Shown here: one piece after another, positions 1 through 7,231 of the stretch
How the letters are laid out: every line of letters starts with the position of its first letter
How positions within the stretch are numbered: the stretch's first letter is position 1
Source: CAZEFK01 sp964511405
GTDB taxonomy: Bacteria > Pseudomonadota > Alphaproteobacteria > Elsterales > Elsteraceae
DNA length: 25,462 nt
NCBI GenBank assembly: GCA_964511405.1
Contig: CAZEFK010000104.1
Location: 1 to 25,462, forward strand
Reading direction: 5' to 3'
Notes under the pieces: generated by a model
The model's database searches: none
What the model saw: the letters and a program-made list of their open reading frames with translations, nothing else
What the model was told of the DNA's origin: nothing
Position numbers and translations under genes: made by a program

Positions 1-498
1 CAGGCCGCCGCCCAGGCGGCCCAGGCGGTGGCCACGGCCCAGGCCTCGGCGGCCCACGCCGCGGCCGGCTGGGCCAGCGCCGGCCAGGCCATGGCGGTCG
101 CCGACATCGCCTCGGGCCTGGCGCACCAAGCCGAGACCCATGCGGCCGCAGTGGTCGCCGGCGCCGCGGTCCAGACCCTGGGGGCCTCGACCGACGTCCA
201 GGCCTCGGTCAACCACCTGGCCGGCCTGCTGGCCGGCGACCAGATGGCGACCACGACCACGGACGCGGCGCTGACCCAGATCACCCAGGCCGCCAACACC
301 GCCGCGACCGCGCCCGACCTGTCGGCCGCCACCGCCGCGGCCGCCCACCAGGCCAGCCAGCTCAGCCAGGCCCTGTCCAGCTTCGCGCCCGTGTCGGGCA
401 CCGGCGACGCCAGCGCCCACGACGCCAGCGTCAACCTGACCCCGGTGGTCACCGCCGGCGTGGTCGCCACCAGCACCAAGCAGACGCTGGCGGCATGA
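1..498 (+). CDS. Alanine-rich protein of unknown function, 3' end only
   Basis: The reading frame is open from the first base to a TGA, giving 165 residues of a protein that begins outside the window. Roughly a third of the residues are alanine, with much Thr, Ser, Gln and His. There is no arginine and only one lysine, eight residues from the end, so the segment is neutral to acidic. I see no membrane segment, cysteine or recognisable domain. Such low-complexity, base-poor C-termini occur in large secreted or surface proteins, but that is inference and I assign no function. The stop overlaps an ATG at 495, and the next gene most likely starts 45 bases further on, so the two are probably co-transcribed. 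Confidence 0.6.
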   Translation, partial: QAAAQAAQAVATAQASAAHAAAGWASAGQAMAVADIASGLAHQAETHAAAVVAGAAVQTLGASTDVQASVNHLAGLLAGDQMATTTTDAALTQITQAANTAATAPDLSAATAAAAHQASQLSQALSSFAPVSGTGDASAHDASVNLTPVVTAGVVATSTKQTLAA

Positions 499-542
499 GC
501 GCGGCTCGGCTATGTCAGGGCCGGCAACGGGCGGAGGCCGGC

Positions 543-926
543 ATGGGGCGAATTGCGGCGATCGCGGGCCTGCTGGCGCTGCTGGCGGGTCCGGCCGGTG
601 CCGAGGAGGGGGCCGACCCGCTGTCGGCCCTCTATCTCCAGACCGCCTGCGAGTACACGCTGCAGCCGTCGCACGAGCTGACCAGCGCCATCCAGTCGGG
701 CTTCTGTCTGGGCACGATCCTGGCCGCCGTGCACATGCACAACTACCTGGCGATCGAGCTCAAGCAGAGCCCGCCCCTGTTCTGCGCCCCGACCGACGCC
801 ATCACCGCCCAGCAATGGGTGCGGATCTTTCTGGCCTACGCCCAGAAGAACCCGGCGCAGCTGCACCTCAACCGCATCATCGTGCTGTCCCGCGCCTTCG
901 CCGAGGCCTATCCCTGCGCGAAGTAG
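543..926 (+). CDS. Small secreted four-cysteine protein, Rap1a/Tai-like
   Basis: The product is 127 residues. The ATG at 543 is preferred because it follows a GGCGGAGG ribosome site and puts a signal peptide at the N-terminus: a basic MGR, a hydrophobic stretch to about residue 17, then an AGA cleavage site. The in-frame ATG at 495 would bury that signal. The mature part has four cysteines (36, 55, 81, 125), suggesting two disulfides. An FCxP motif with a following Q, an NPxxLH segment and a terminal AYPC match the Rap1a/Tai fold of periplasmic immunity proteins. That family includes antagonists of type VI amidase effectors, but many members sit outside such systems and no secretion gene is visible here. 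The periplasmic family call is moderately secure; an immunity role is speculative. Confidence 0.6.
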   Translation: MGRIAAIAGLLALLAGPAGAEEGADPLSALYLQTACEYTLQPSHELTSAIQSGFCLGTILAAVHMHNYLAIELKQSPPLFCAPTDAITAQQWVRIFLAYAQKNPAQLHLNRIIVLSRAFAEAYPCAK

Positions 927-944
927 CCCGCTGCGGCCGGCTGC

Positions 945-1634
945 TCACGCCCCCCGCTGCAGCGCGCGGGCCTCGCGGTCCAGGCGGCGGCGGAACAGGC
1001 TGGCGCCGGGGCCCAGCCAGATCAGGGCGACCAGCGACGCCGAGCCGAAATGCCAGATGAAGACGTTGAGGCCGGTGTCGATGCGGTGGAACAAGCTGAG
1101 GCCGGTGGCGCAGAAGCCCGACAGGCTCAGGGTCGCGAGCATCAGCGTGCGATAGGGCCGGACCCGGCCGGCATGATGCAGCATGGTGAACAGCATCACG
1201 CCCAGCGGCAAGCTGACGATCAGCATGGTGTAGAGGCAGTACCAGCTGGTCTCGAACGCCCAGGCGTCGCCGCCCAAGCGCAGGGCGTCGCCCAGGCAGC
1301 GATAGCAGATCGTGGCCAGCCAGGCCGCCGCCGGCACCAGGGCGGCCCAGGTCGGGCGCGGGCTGCGGTCGGGCAGCGAGACGTAGAACACCGCGAAGCC
1401 GGCGACGACGCCGGTCACCAGCGACGCGCCCAGCTCGACCAGATAGCTGGGCTCGGCCAGCTTGGCCTGGATGTCGGGACGGAAACCGACCAGCCACACC
1501 GCAACCGCGGTCAGCAGCACCGCCCCCGCCTGCCACAGCAGCGACCAGCGCCAGGGCGCGGCAAACGGGCGCACCGGCTCGGCGCAGCTGACCAGCCGCC
1601 GCACCAGCTGGTCGGTGGTGGGGGCCGCGCTCAT
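945..1634 (-). CDS. NrsF-family (DUF1109) membrane anti-sigma factor
   Basis: This 229-residue protein has six predicted membrane segments at about 31-50, 66-86, 94-112, 131-152, 163-182 and 191-209. The cytoplasmic N-terminus carries LVRRLVSCAEPVRPF, typical of the DUF1109/NrsF family. Cysteines are at 17, 110, 113, 133 and 175; 133 and 175 fall near the places where Caulobacter NrsF has its conserved pair. In that family the membrane protein holds an ECF sigma factor inactive until a stress, such as heavy metals in Caulobacter, disturbs it. The start codon overlaps the stop of the sigma gene (ATGA at 1631-1634), giving translational coupling and the usual 1:1 partner arrangement. Family call firm; the inducing signal here is unknown. 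Confidence 0.88.
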   Translation of the reverse strand: MSAAPTTDQLVRRLVSCAEPVRPFAAPWRWSLLWQAGAVLLTAVAVWLVGFRPDIQAKLAEPSYLVELGASLVTGVVAGFAVFYVSLPDRSPRPTWAALVPAAAWLATICYRCLGDALRLGGDAWAFETSWYCLYTMLIVSLPLGVMLFTMLHHAGRVRPYRTLMLATLSLSGFCATGLSLFHRIDTGLNVFIWHFGSASLVALIWLGPGASLFRRRLDREARALQRGA

Positions 1635-2356
1635 TCTCCCACCTTGTCGGCGCCGACTTTGTCGGCGCTGGCCTTGCCGGCGCCGGCGAGCAGCGCCCGC
1701 AGCGACTTGCCGGCGCGGTGCATCGCCACCTTCAGGGCGCCGACCGACTGGCCGCTGGCCGCCGACGCCTCCTTCAGCGACATCTCCTTCAGGCGCAACA
1801 GCTCGACCGCCTGGCGCTGGCCTGGCGGCAGGGCCTGGATGGCGCGGTGCAGGGCCTTGGGATCGGCGTCGAACTCGGGCGGGCCGTCGGCTTCGGCGGC
1901 GATGGCGTGATGATGGTCGAGGTCGAGCGGGATCTCGCGGCCGGCCCGGCGCGAGGTTTTGCGCAGCCGGTCGATGATGCGCCGGCGCGCCACCGCCACC
2001 AGCCAGGGGCGGAACGGCCGGGTCGGATCGTAGGTGTCGCGGATGATGTGCACGGTCAGCAGGATGTCCTGGACGGCGTCCTCGGCTTCGTCGGGATTGC
2101 GGAAGGTCCGCCGCGCCAGGCCCCGCAGATAGGGCGTGATCAGGCCCAGCAGCCGGGCATAGGCGATCTTGTCGCCGGACTGGGCGCCGGCCATCAAGAT
2201 GCCCAGGTCGGGCTGCGGCTGCATCGCGCCGAACCGGTCTACCGGCATGTCTGGGGCGTCACGGTGCTCAGGGGAATGCGCTCGCGGCGGTGCGGCGACG
2301 ATCCTAGCACGGTCCATGGGCACGGCGCCAACCGGGGCCGGAGCCAATGCGGTCAT
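1631..2356 (-). CDS. ECF sigma factor (SigF-like), partner of the NrsF-type anti-sigma factor
   Basis: Counted from the ATG at 2356 the protein has 241 residues. Sigma region 2 spans about 67-134 (AEDAVQDILL, then RPFRPWLVAVARRRIIDRLR) and region 4 about 167-222 (ALPPGQRQAVELL, then a helix-turn-helix with SVGALKVAMHRA). The frame stays open to 2479, but a candidate promoter at 2428-2452 lies inside that extension, so I reject the longer start. ATGs at 2356 and 2317 both remain possible. The 2356 start has a weak ribosome site of its own but overlaps the stop of a short leader ORF that has a good one. A poorly conserved stretch precedes region 2, and the C-terminus ends in a repeated ADKVG. 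It directs RNA polymerase to a stress regulon, probably including its own gene. Confidence 0.87.
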   Translation of the reverse strand: MTALAPAPVGAVPMDRARIVAAPPRAHSPEHRDAPDMPVDRFGAMQPQPDLGILMAGAQSGDKIAYARLLGLITPYLRGLARRTFRNPDEAEDAVQDILLTVHIIRDTYDPTRPFRPWLVAVARRRIIDRLRKTSRRAGREIPLDLDHHHAIAAEADGPPEFDADPKALHRAIQALPPGQRQAVELLRLKEMSLKEASAASGQSVGALKVAMHRAGKSLRALLAGAGKASADKVGADKVGE

Positions 2357-2385
2357 CGCCTGTTCTGCCCGTCTGCTGCCGTCAT
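2353..2385 (-). CDS. Ten-codon leader ORF coupled to the ECF sigma gene
   Basis: An ATG at 2385 follows a GGGAG ribosome site at suitable spacing and encodes MTAADGQNRR. Its TGA overlaps the proposed sigma-factor ATG in an ATGA junction (2353-2356). The sigma start has little ribosome site of its own, so this peptide could recruit ribosomes and couple translation. It lies downstream of the candidate promoter at 2428-2452. The arrangement is visible in the sequence; its function is inference, and an ORF this short can arise by chance. Confidence 0.35.
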   Translation of the reverse strand: MTAADGQNRR

Positions 2386-2427
2386 CCTGATCTCCCGGCC
2401 GGGCCCGGGCCCGGCGCCGATCAGGAA

Positions 2428-2452
2428 TTCGGCGGTCCGGACCCGAAGTTAC
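2428..2452 (-). promoter_or_regulatory. Candidate SigF-type ECF promoter of the sigma/anti-sigma operon
   Basis: On the minus strand GTAACT (2452-2447) is followed, 15 bases on, by CGAA (2431-2428). Caulobacter SigF promoters are described as GTAACC, about 16 bases, CGAA, so this fits to within one base of spacing and one base of sequence. It sits about 70 bases before the sigma start at 2356. ECF genes are commonly autoregulated, which makes the position sensible. Confidence 0.5.
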
Positions 2453-2469
2453 GGCCCGGCTTCGCCGGC

Positions 2470-2534
2470 ATTTGAACAAATCTTCGGCCTGATTCTTGTC
2501 ACAGACAAACCGAGGCCGTTAAGCTACTCTTAAC
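2470..2534. promoter_or_regulatory. Intergenic region with three short perfect inverted repeats
   Basis: Between the sigma gene and the divergent 78-residue ORF lie three small palindromes: ATTTG..CAAAT (2470-2481, 2-base gap), TTGTC...GACAA (2496-2508, 3-base gap) and GTTAAG.....CTTAAC (2518-2534, 5-base gap). The stretch is AT-rich compared with its surroundings. A loose sigma-70-like TTGTCA with TAAGCT 18 bases later (2496-2525) would read rightward. These may be operators, but each arm is only 5-6 bases. Confidence 0.3.
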
Positions 2535-2561
2535 CATCTTCCACCACCCCAGGAGTGGCCG

Positions 2562-2798
2562 ATGGCTGGCCCGCAGTCCCTTTGTGCCGGATGCCGCGCC
2601 GTGGTCACGCCGGGCCAGCCGCGCTGGACCCAGCGCGAACCCGAGGAGGTCTGGCACTGGATCTGCGCCGAAGCGGCCGGCCTGACCGCCAGCCCGCTCT
2701 ATCGCCGGTTCATGCTGCCGCAGCCCCGGCCGGCCCGCGTGCACACATCAGGCCAGCCGCTGCCCGCCCGAAGCAGGCGCATCTCGGCGGGCGGCTAG
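2562..2798 (+). CDS. Small hypothetical protein with CxxC...HxxC motif
   Basis: The ORF encodes 78 residues behind an AGGAG ribosome site seven bases before the ATG. The first half has C8-x2-C11 and, after a polar Pro/Arg/Trp-containing stretch, H32-x2-C35, a spacing that could bind one zinc ion. The second half is basic and proline/arginine-rich (RPARVHTSGQPLPARSRR) and looks disordered. I recognise no family. It is divergent from the sigma factor gene and followed 57 bases later by the alcohol dehydrogenase gene in the same direction. The ribosome site and metal-ligand pattern support a real gene; the proline-rich tail is less convincing and could be fortuitous coding. Confidence 0.45.
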   Translation: MAGPQSLCAGCRAVVTPGQPRWTQREPEEVWHWICAEAAGLTASPLYRRFMLPQPRPARVHTSGQPLPARSRRISAGG

Positions 2799-2855
2799 AC
2801 GTCTTGACCCGGCGCGGCGGCCCATGTGCAATCGGGCCAACCGGGAGGAACCGAC

Positions 2856-3923
2856 ATGCGTGCCTGGGCCGTGGTCGAGAACAATGCGCCGCTCAGCGAG
2901 ATCGAGCTGCCGACGCCGGAGCCCACCGGCACCGAGGTGCTGCTCGCGGTGTCGCACTGCGGTGTCTGCCACAGCGACCTGCATATCTGGGAGGGCGGAT
3001 ACGACCTGGGCGGCGGCAAGCGCCTGTCGCTCGAGGATCGCGGCGTCAGCCTGCCGCTGGCCATGGGGCACGAGATCGTGGGCCGCGTGGTCAAGCTGGG
3101 CCCCGATGCCACGGGTGTCGCGATCGGCGACCGGCGCATCGTCTATCCGTGGGTCGGGTGCGGCCGCTGTGCCCGCTGCCTGGCCGAGGAGGACCACATG
3201 TGCCCGCAGGGCCGGGCGCTGGGCGTGTTCCAGAACGGCGGCTACGCCACCCATGTGCTGGCGCCGCACCCCCGCCACCTGGTCGATCCGGGAGCGCTTG
3301 ATCCGGCGGTCGCCGCCACCTACGCCTGCTCCGGCATCACCGTCTATTCGGCGATTCGCAAGGTGATGCCGATGCCGCCCGACACGCCGATCGTGGTGGT
3401 CGGCGCCGGCGGCCTGGGCCTCAACGCGATCGCCGTGCTGCGGGCGCTGGGCCACCGGGCCATCGTCTCGGTCGATACCGGGCCCGAGAAGCGCCAGGCC
3501 GCGCTTGAGTCAGGCGCCGCCCGCGCGGTCGACGGCAGCGGCGACAGCGCTGATGTGACCGCGCGCCTCGTCGAGGCCTGCGGCGGCCCGGTCGAGGCGG
3601 TGATCGACCTGGTCAACGGCAGCGCCACGGCGCGCGCCGCCTTCGACGCCCTGGCCAAGGGCGGCAAGCTGGTCCAGGTCGGCCTGTTCGGCGGCGAGCT
3701 GTCGGTGCCGCTGCCGCTGATGGCCATTCGCGAGCTGACCGTGCGCGGCAGCTATGTCGGCAGCCCGAAGGACCTGCGCGAGGTGGTGGACCTCGCCCGC
3801 CAGGGCAAGCTGCCGCCCTTGCCGGTGACCCTGATGCCCCAGGCCTGCGCCCACGACGCGCTGATGACGCTACGCGACGGCAAGGTCTCGGGCCGGATCG
3901 TGCTGCGCGCCGAGGCGGTGTGA
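2856..3923 (+). CDS. Zinc-dependent alcohol dehydrogenase (medium-chain family)
   Basis: The 355-residue product is a full-length medium-chain dehydrogenase, oxidising an alcohol or reducing an aldehyde with NAD(P) in the cytoplasm. The likely catalytic zinc ligands are C35 (CGVCHSDLH), H72-E73 (GHE) and C158. The structural zinc ligands are C102, C105, C108 and C116. The nucleotide fold shows VVGAGGLGLNAIAVLRALG near 181-199, with D at the end of the second strand (VSVDTG), which usually favours NAD. The ATG at 2856 follows GGGAGG; an upstream in-frame start at 2826 has no such site. The loop between C38 and the GHE motif is long. The substrate cannot be read from the sequence, and no neighbour suggests a pathway. 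Confidence 0.9.
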   Translation: MRAWAVVENNAPLSEIELPTPEPTGTEVLLAVSHCGVCHSDLHIWEGGYDLGGGKRLSLEDRGVSLPLAMGHEIVGRVVKLGPDATGVAIGDRRIVYPWVGCGRCARCLAEEDHMCPQGRALGVFQNGGYATHVLAPHPRHLVDPGALDPAVAATYACSGITVYSAIRKVMPMPPDTPIVVVGAGGLGLNAIAVLRALGHRAIVSVDTGPEKRQAALESGAARAVDGSGDSADVTARLVEACGGPVEAVIDLVNGSATARAAFDALAKGGKLVQVGLFGGELSVPLPLMAIRELTVRGSYVGSPKDLREVVDLARQGKLPPLPVTLMPQACAHDALMTLRDGKVSGRIVLRAEAV

Positions 3924-3945
3924 CCCGCGCCTGATCTGGCGCCGG

Positions 3946-4128
3946 CTACGCCGCCACCCGGTGCTTGCGCGCAGCGTCCAGCTTGGCGCGCGCCGCGACC
4001 ACGGCGTCCAGGGCCGCCTTCAGCTCGGACCCGCGGGCACTCCACCGGCATGCCTGGAAGGCAGCCAGGGCACGCGTCAGCTCCGCCTCGGCAGCGCTGA
4101 CGACGGGATCCCTGGGGGTGTCGGTCAT
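3946..4128 (-). CDS. Small alpha-helical hypothetical protein
   Basis: Sixty residues starting MTDTPRDPVVSAAEAELTRAL and ending in a basic ARKHRVAA. The ATG at 4128 has an AGAGGA ribosome site; an in-frame ATG at 4170 is less likely. The composition (Ala, Leu, Arg, Glu with heptad-like spacing) predicts one or two amphipathic helices, possibly a coiled coil. There is a single cysteine (CRWSARG) and no signal peptide or membrane segment. No family recognised. It is convergent with the alcohol dehydrogenase gene and downstream of the ugp-like operon in the same orientation, 75 bases after the binding-protein stop, so it may be read from that operon or from its own promoter. Confidence 0.5.
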   Translation of the reverse strand: MTDTPRDPVVSAAEAELTRALAAFQACRWSARGSELKAALDAVVAARAKLDAARKHRVAA

Positions 4129-4140
4129 CGGCCTGTCCTC

Positions 4141-4155
4141 TTGGTCTCGTACCAA
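4141..4155. repeat. Short perfect inverted repeat upstream of the 60-residue ORF
   Basis: TTGGT and ACCAA flank five bases (CTCGT), 13 bases before the small minus-strand gene starting at 4128. It could be an operator for that gene. Arms this short occur by chance. Confidence 0.25.
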
Positions 4156-4203
4156 ACCGTATGACGACAACCCTACCCTTTCCTTAATGGCTCACTATGC
4201 AAT

Positions 4204-5472
4204 TTAGCGCGGCAGCAGCCGCTGGACCTCGGCCGCGGCATCGGCCAGCGCTGATTCGGGCTCGGCCTTCTGCTCGACGACGCGGGCCAGGTTGTCGACG
4301 ATGGTCTGGGTCACCTTGACGCCGTTGGAGCCCGGGAAGGCGTACCACGGCACCATCAGCGGCATCTGGTCCAGGCCGGCGCGGAACAGCGGGTTCCGGG
4401 CGTAGAAGTCGCCCAGATAATCCGGCGACTTGGCGGCCAGCTCGTTGTTCGGCACATAGCCCGTGCCCGGCACCACCACCGAGGCGCCATAGGGGCCGCT
4501 GGCGAACTTCAGAAACCGGAAGGCCGCGGCCTGCTTGGCGGGATCCTTGGTCAGCATGACCGCGGCGTTGCCGCCGGTCGGCAGCCGGCCCCGGGCGGGG
4601 TCGATCACCGGCATCGGCGCGGTGCGCAGGTCGAACTTCTCGCCGACCGAGTTGATCACCTGACGCAGGGCGCCGGTGGTCCAGTACATGACGCCGACCT
4701 TGCCGGCGGCGAAGGCCTGGAAGCCGGCGTCCGACGTGAAGACCGGCATCTTGCCGTCCTTGACCATGCGGTCCAGCAGCTTGACCGCGGCCTTGCCCTC
4801 GGGGCCGGCGAACGCGACCTTCTTTTCGTCCGGGCTCAGCATGCTCCCGCCATAGCCGAACAGCAGCGCCGAGAACATCCAGTCGTCGCCCTGCCAGCGG
4901 TAATGCATGCCGCTGATGCCGTCGCCCAGCGCCTGGATCTTGGCCGACAGCTTGATCGCATCGTCCCAATTGGTCGGGAAGTGCTCGGGATCGGCACCGA
5001 CCTTCTTCAGCAGGTCGGCGTTGTAGTAGGTGATCGGGTTCGAGGTCGCGAAGGCCAGGCCGACCTGCTGGCCGCCGAACCGCGCCAGCGCCAGGATGGT
5101 GTCGGAGAAGCCCTGCTCGGCCATGTGGCCGTCGGCCTTGATCAGTGGGGCGAGGTCGACCGACACGCCCTTCTCGGCCAGAACGCGCAGGCGGTTGAGA
5201 CCGATGAAGCTGACGTCGGGTTCGTCGGGCGTACCAGCCTGGCGCAGGATCAGCTGCAGCCCGTCCTCATAGGTCGGCGAGGGGCTGGCAAAGACGATCT
5301 TCACATCAGGGTTCTCGGCCATGAACTTGGCCGAGATCTTGTCCATGACGTCCTTGAAGAACCCGGGCATCGGGTAATGGACGGTCAAGGTCACGGGCGC
5401 GGCCGCATGGGCGGCGCCGAACGGCAGCGCCAGCGCCAGCGCGGCGGCGGCAAGGACGGACTTCAGGGTCAT
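4204..5472 (-). CDS. Periplasmic solute-binding protein of a ugp-like ABC transporter (UgpB-like)
   Basis: The 422-residue precursor starts at an ATG preceded by GGAGG and has a clear signal peptide (MTLKSVLAAAALALALPFGAAHA). The mature protein is a family 1 extracellular binding protein: an opening VTLTVHYP strand, FMAENPDVKI, ITYYNADLLKKVG and a late GTGYVPNNELAAKSPDYLGDFYARNP. The late segment resembles the GYLP...FYEKNP region of UgpB, the glycerol-3-phosphate binder. It captures substrate in the periplasm for the two permeases encoded just upstream; the gene follows the second permease by 32 bases and is last in the operon. The phosphodiesterase and PhoB-like sites at the operon head suggest an organophosphate ligand, though a sugar remains possible. 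The open frame extends upstream to 5790 without a credible start. Confidence 0.82.
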   Translation of the reverse strand: MTLKSVLAAAALALALPFGAAHAAAPVTLTVHYPMPGFFKDVMDKISAKFMAENPDVKIVFASPSPTYEDGLQLILRQAGTPDEPDVSFIGLNRLRVLAEKGVSVDLAPLIKADGHMAEQGFSDTILALARFGGQQVGLAFATSNPITYYNADLLKKVGADPEHFPTNWDDAIKLSAKIQALGDGISGMHYRWQGDDWMFSALLFGYGGSMLSPDEKKVAFAGPEGKAAVKLLDRMVKDGKMPVFTSDAGFQAFAAGKVGVMYWTTGALRQVINSVGEKFDLRTAPMPVIDPARGRLPTGGNAAVMLTKDPAKQAAAFRFLKFASGPYGASVVVPGTGYVPNNELAAKSPDYLGDFYARNPLFRAGLDQMPLMVPWYAFPGSNGVKVTQTIVDNLARVVEQKAEPESALADAAAEVQRLLPR

Positions 5473-5504
5473 GGCGGTGAAGCCTCCAGGTTGCGGACGG
5501 TGGG

Positions 5505-6323
5505 TCAGCCCTTCAGGCCCGAGAGCGTGACGCCCTCGATGAAGCGGCGCTGGGCGGCGAGGAACAGCAGGACCAGCGGCAGGGTGACGATGACGGTTGC
5601 GGCCATCAGCGCGCCGTAATCGTCGCCGGCCTCGGCGGCCTTGAAGAAGATCAGGCCGAGCGGCGGGGTCGCGAGCTCGGTGCGGGTAATCGTGATGAGC
5701 GGCCAGTAGAGGTCGTTCCAGTGCGCGACCACCGAGAAGATCGCGAAGGCTGTCGCCGCCGGCCACGCGTTGGGCAGCACAACCCGCCACACGATCGCCA
5801 GCTCCGACAGCCCGTCCAGGCGCGCGGCGGCGATCAGGTCATCGGGGATCGACTTGAAGAACTGGCGGAACAGGAAGATCCCGAACACCGAGACCACGAA
5901 CGGCACGACCAGCGCCGCCAGCGTGTTGAGCAGCCCGAGCTGCCCCAGCGCCACATAGAGCGGCAGCGACGTCGCCTGGATCGGGATCAGCAGGCCCAGC
6001 AGCACCAGCCCGAACACCAGCTGGGCGCCGCGGAACGGCAGCTTGGCCAGGGCATAGCCGCAGGGCACCGCGAACAGCAGCTGGAAGGCCAGGATCGCGG
6101 CGCACACCACCGCGCCGTTGGCGAGGAACGCCGCCATGGGGATCCGCGTCACCGCCCGGGTGTAGTTCTCGACCGCCGCCCACTGGTGCGGCAGCAGATC
6201 GAGCTGGGCGCCGAAGATCTCGGACCGGCTCTTGAACGACGCCGAGACCATCCAGAGATAGGGCCCCAGCACGACCAGGGCGCCCGCGGTCAGCACCAGG
6301 CGCCGGAGGGTGGTCCCGATCAT
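5505..6323 (-). CDS. ABC transporter permease, UgpE/MalG type
   Basis: This 272-residue inner-membrane protein has about six membrane segments. The first (LVLTAGALVVLGPYLWMV) is followed by the ASFKS motif usual in UgpE/MalG proteins. The cytoplasmic EAA loop reads IAAARLDGLSELAIVWRVVL, with the conserved DG and the following LP that dock on the ATPase. Its start overlaps the stop of the first permease gene (ATGA at 6320-6323), so the two halves of the channel are translationally coupled. It forms the import pore with the product of 6320-7231. Family assignment is firm; substrate follows from context only. Confidence 0.87.
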   Translation of the reverse strand: MIGTTLRRLVLTAGALVVLGPYLWMVSASFKSRSEIFGAQLDLLPHQWAAVENYTRAVTRIPMAAFLANGAVVCAAILAFQLLFAVPCGYALAKLPFRGAQLVFGLVLLGLLIPIQATSLPLYVALGQLGLLNTLAALVVPFVVSVFGIFLFRQFFKSIPDDLIAAARLDGLSELAIVWRVVLPNAWPAATAFAIFSVVAHWNDLYWPLITITRTELATPPLGLIFFKAAEAGDDYGALMAATVIVTLPLVLLFLAAQRRFIEGVTLSGLKG

Positions 6324-7231
6324 CCGTAATGCACCCGACGGTCGAGCACGCGGGTCTGGACCAGGGTCACGACCAGCAGGACCGCCACGAGCACCACGGT
6401 CATGGCCGCCGCCGAGCCGACATGCAGGAAGACGAAGCCCTCCTGGTAGATGGTCCACAGCAGGGTCTCGGAGGCGTGGCTCGGCTCGCCCTGGGTGATC
6501 GCGGCCACGGTCTCGAACACCTTGACCGCGTTGATCAGGCTGATGGTGGCCACGAACAGGGTGGTCGGCGCGAGGAGCGGCCAGGTCACGGTCGCGAACC
6601 GGTCCCAGGCCGTGCGCACGCCGTCGACCTCGGCCGCGGCGTAGAGGTCGCGCGGGATCGCGGCGAGGCCGGCCAGGAACAGCACCATATTGAAACCGGC
6701 CTGCTGCCAGACCCCGATCGCGGCCAGCGAATAGAGCACCGTGTCGCTGGAGCCCAGCCAGTTCGGCCGCCCGAGCCCCAGCGCCGCCAGCACCGCGTTG
6801 ACCGGCCCGATGGTCGGGTGCAGCAGGTACTGCCAGGCGGTCGCCATCGCCACGACCAGCGACACCACCGGCAGGAAATAGATGGTCCGGAACAGCGCCC
6901 GGAAGCGCGGCTCGGCCTCGATCAGCAGCGCTGCGGCCAGGCCAACCAGCACCGACGCCGGCGCCACCAGCCCGGCATAGAGCGCCGTATTGCCGAAGGA
7001 CAGCCGGAAGATCCGCGAGTCCAGCAGGTCGCGATAGTTGTCCAGCCCGACGAAGCCGACGCCCCGGGCGCCGAGCTCGTAGTCGGTGGTCGAGACCACC
7101 AGCACCGCCAGGGTCGGCAGCAGCAGCAGCACAGCCATGCCGATCACGGCCGGCGCCGACAGCAGCCAGCCGGCCCGGGCCTCGGCCCGCGCCCGAGCCG
7201 GGCTGCGCGCACCGACCGCCAGGTCAGCCAT
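6320..7231 (-). CDS. ABC transporter permease, UgpA/MalF type
   Basis: This 303-residue inner-membrane permease has a basic N-terminus, a first membrane segment (LLSAPAVIGMAVLLLLPTLA), then a VSTTDYELG periplasmic start typical of UgpA-like proteins. The EAA loop reads AAAEVDGVRTAWDRFATVTW followed by PLLAP. The ATG at 7231 overlaps the end of the ATPase gene by eight bases, which fixes the gene order ATPase, permease, permease, binding protein. It pairs with the UgpE-type protein to make the channel. Import of glycerophospho-compounds or a similar organophosphate is inferred from the phosphodiesterase and Pho-box context; MalF/sugar-type permeases look alike at this level. Confidence 0.87.
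   Translation of the reverse strand: MADLAVGARSPARARAEARAGWLLSAPAVIGMAVLLLLPTLAVLVVSTTDYELGARGVGFVGLDNYRDLLDSRIFRLSFGNTALYAGLVAPASVLVGLAAALLIEAEPRFRALFRTIYFLPVVSLVVAMATAWQYLLHPTIGPVNAVLAALGLGRPNWLGSSDTVLYSLAAIGVWQQAGFNMVLFLAGLAAIPRDLYAAAEVDGVRTAWDRFATVTWPLLAPTTLFVATISLINAVKVFETVAAITQGEPSHASETLLWTIYQEGFVFLHVGSAAAMTVVLVAVLLVVTLVQTRVLDRRVHYG

Noticed and set aside
1050..1910. 286-residue plus-strand frame across the anti-sigma and sigma genes
   Set aside because: It spans two well-supported minus-strand genes and resembles no protein.
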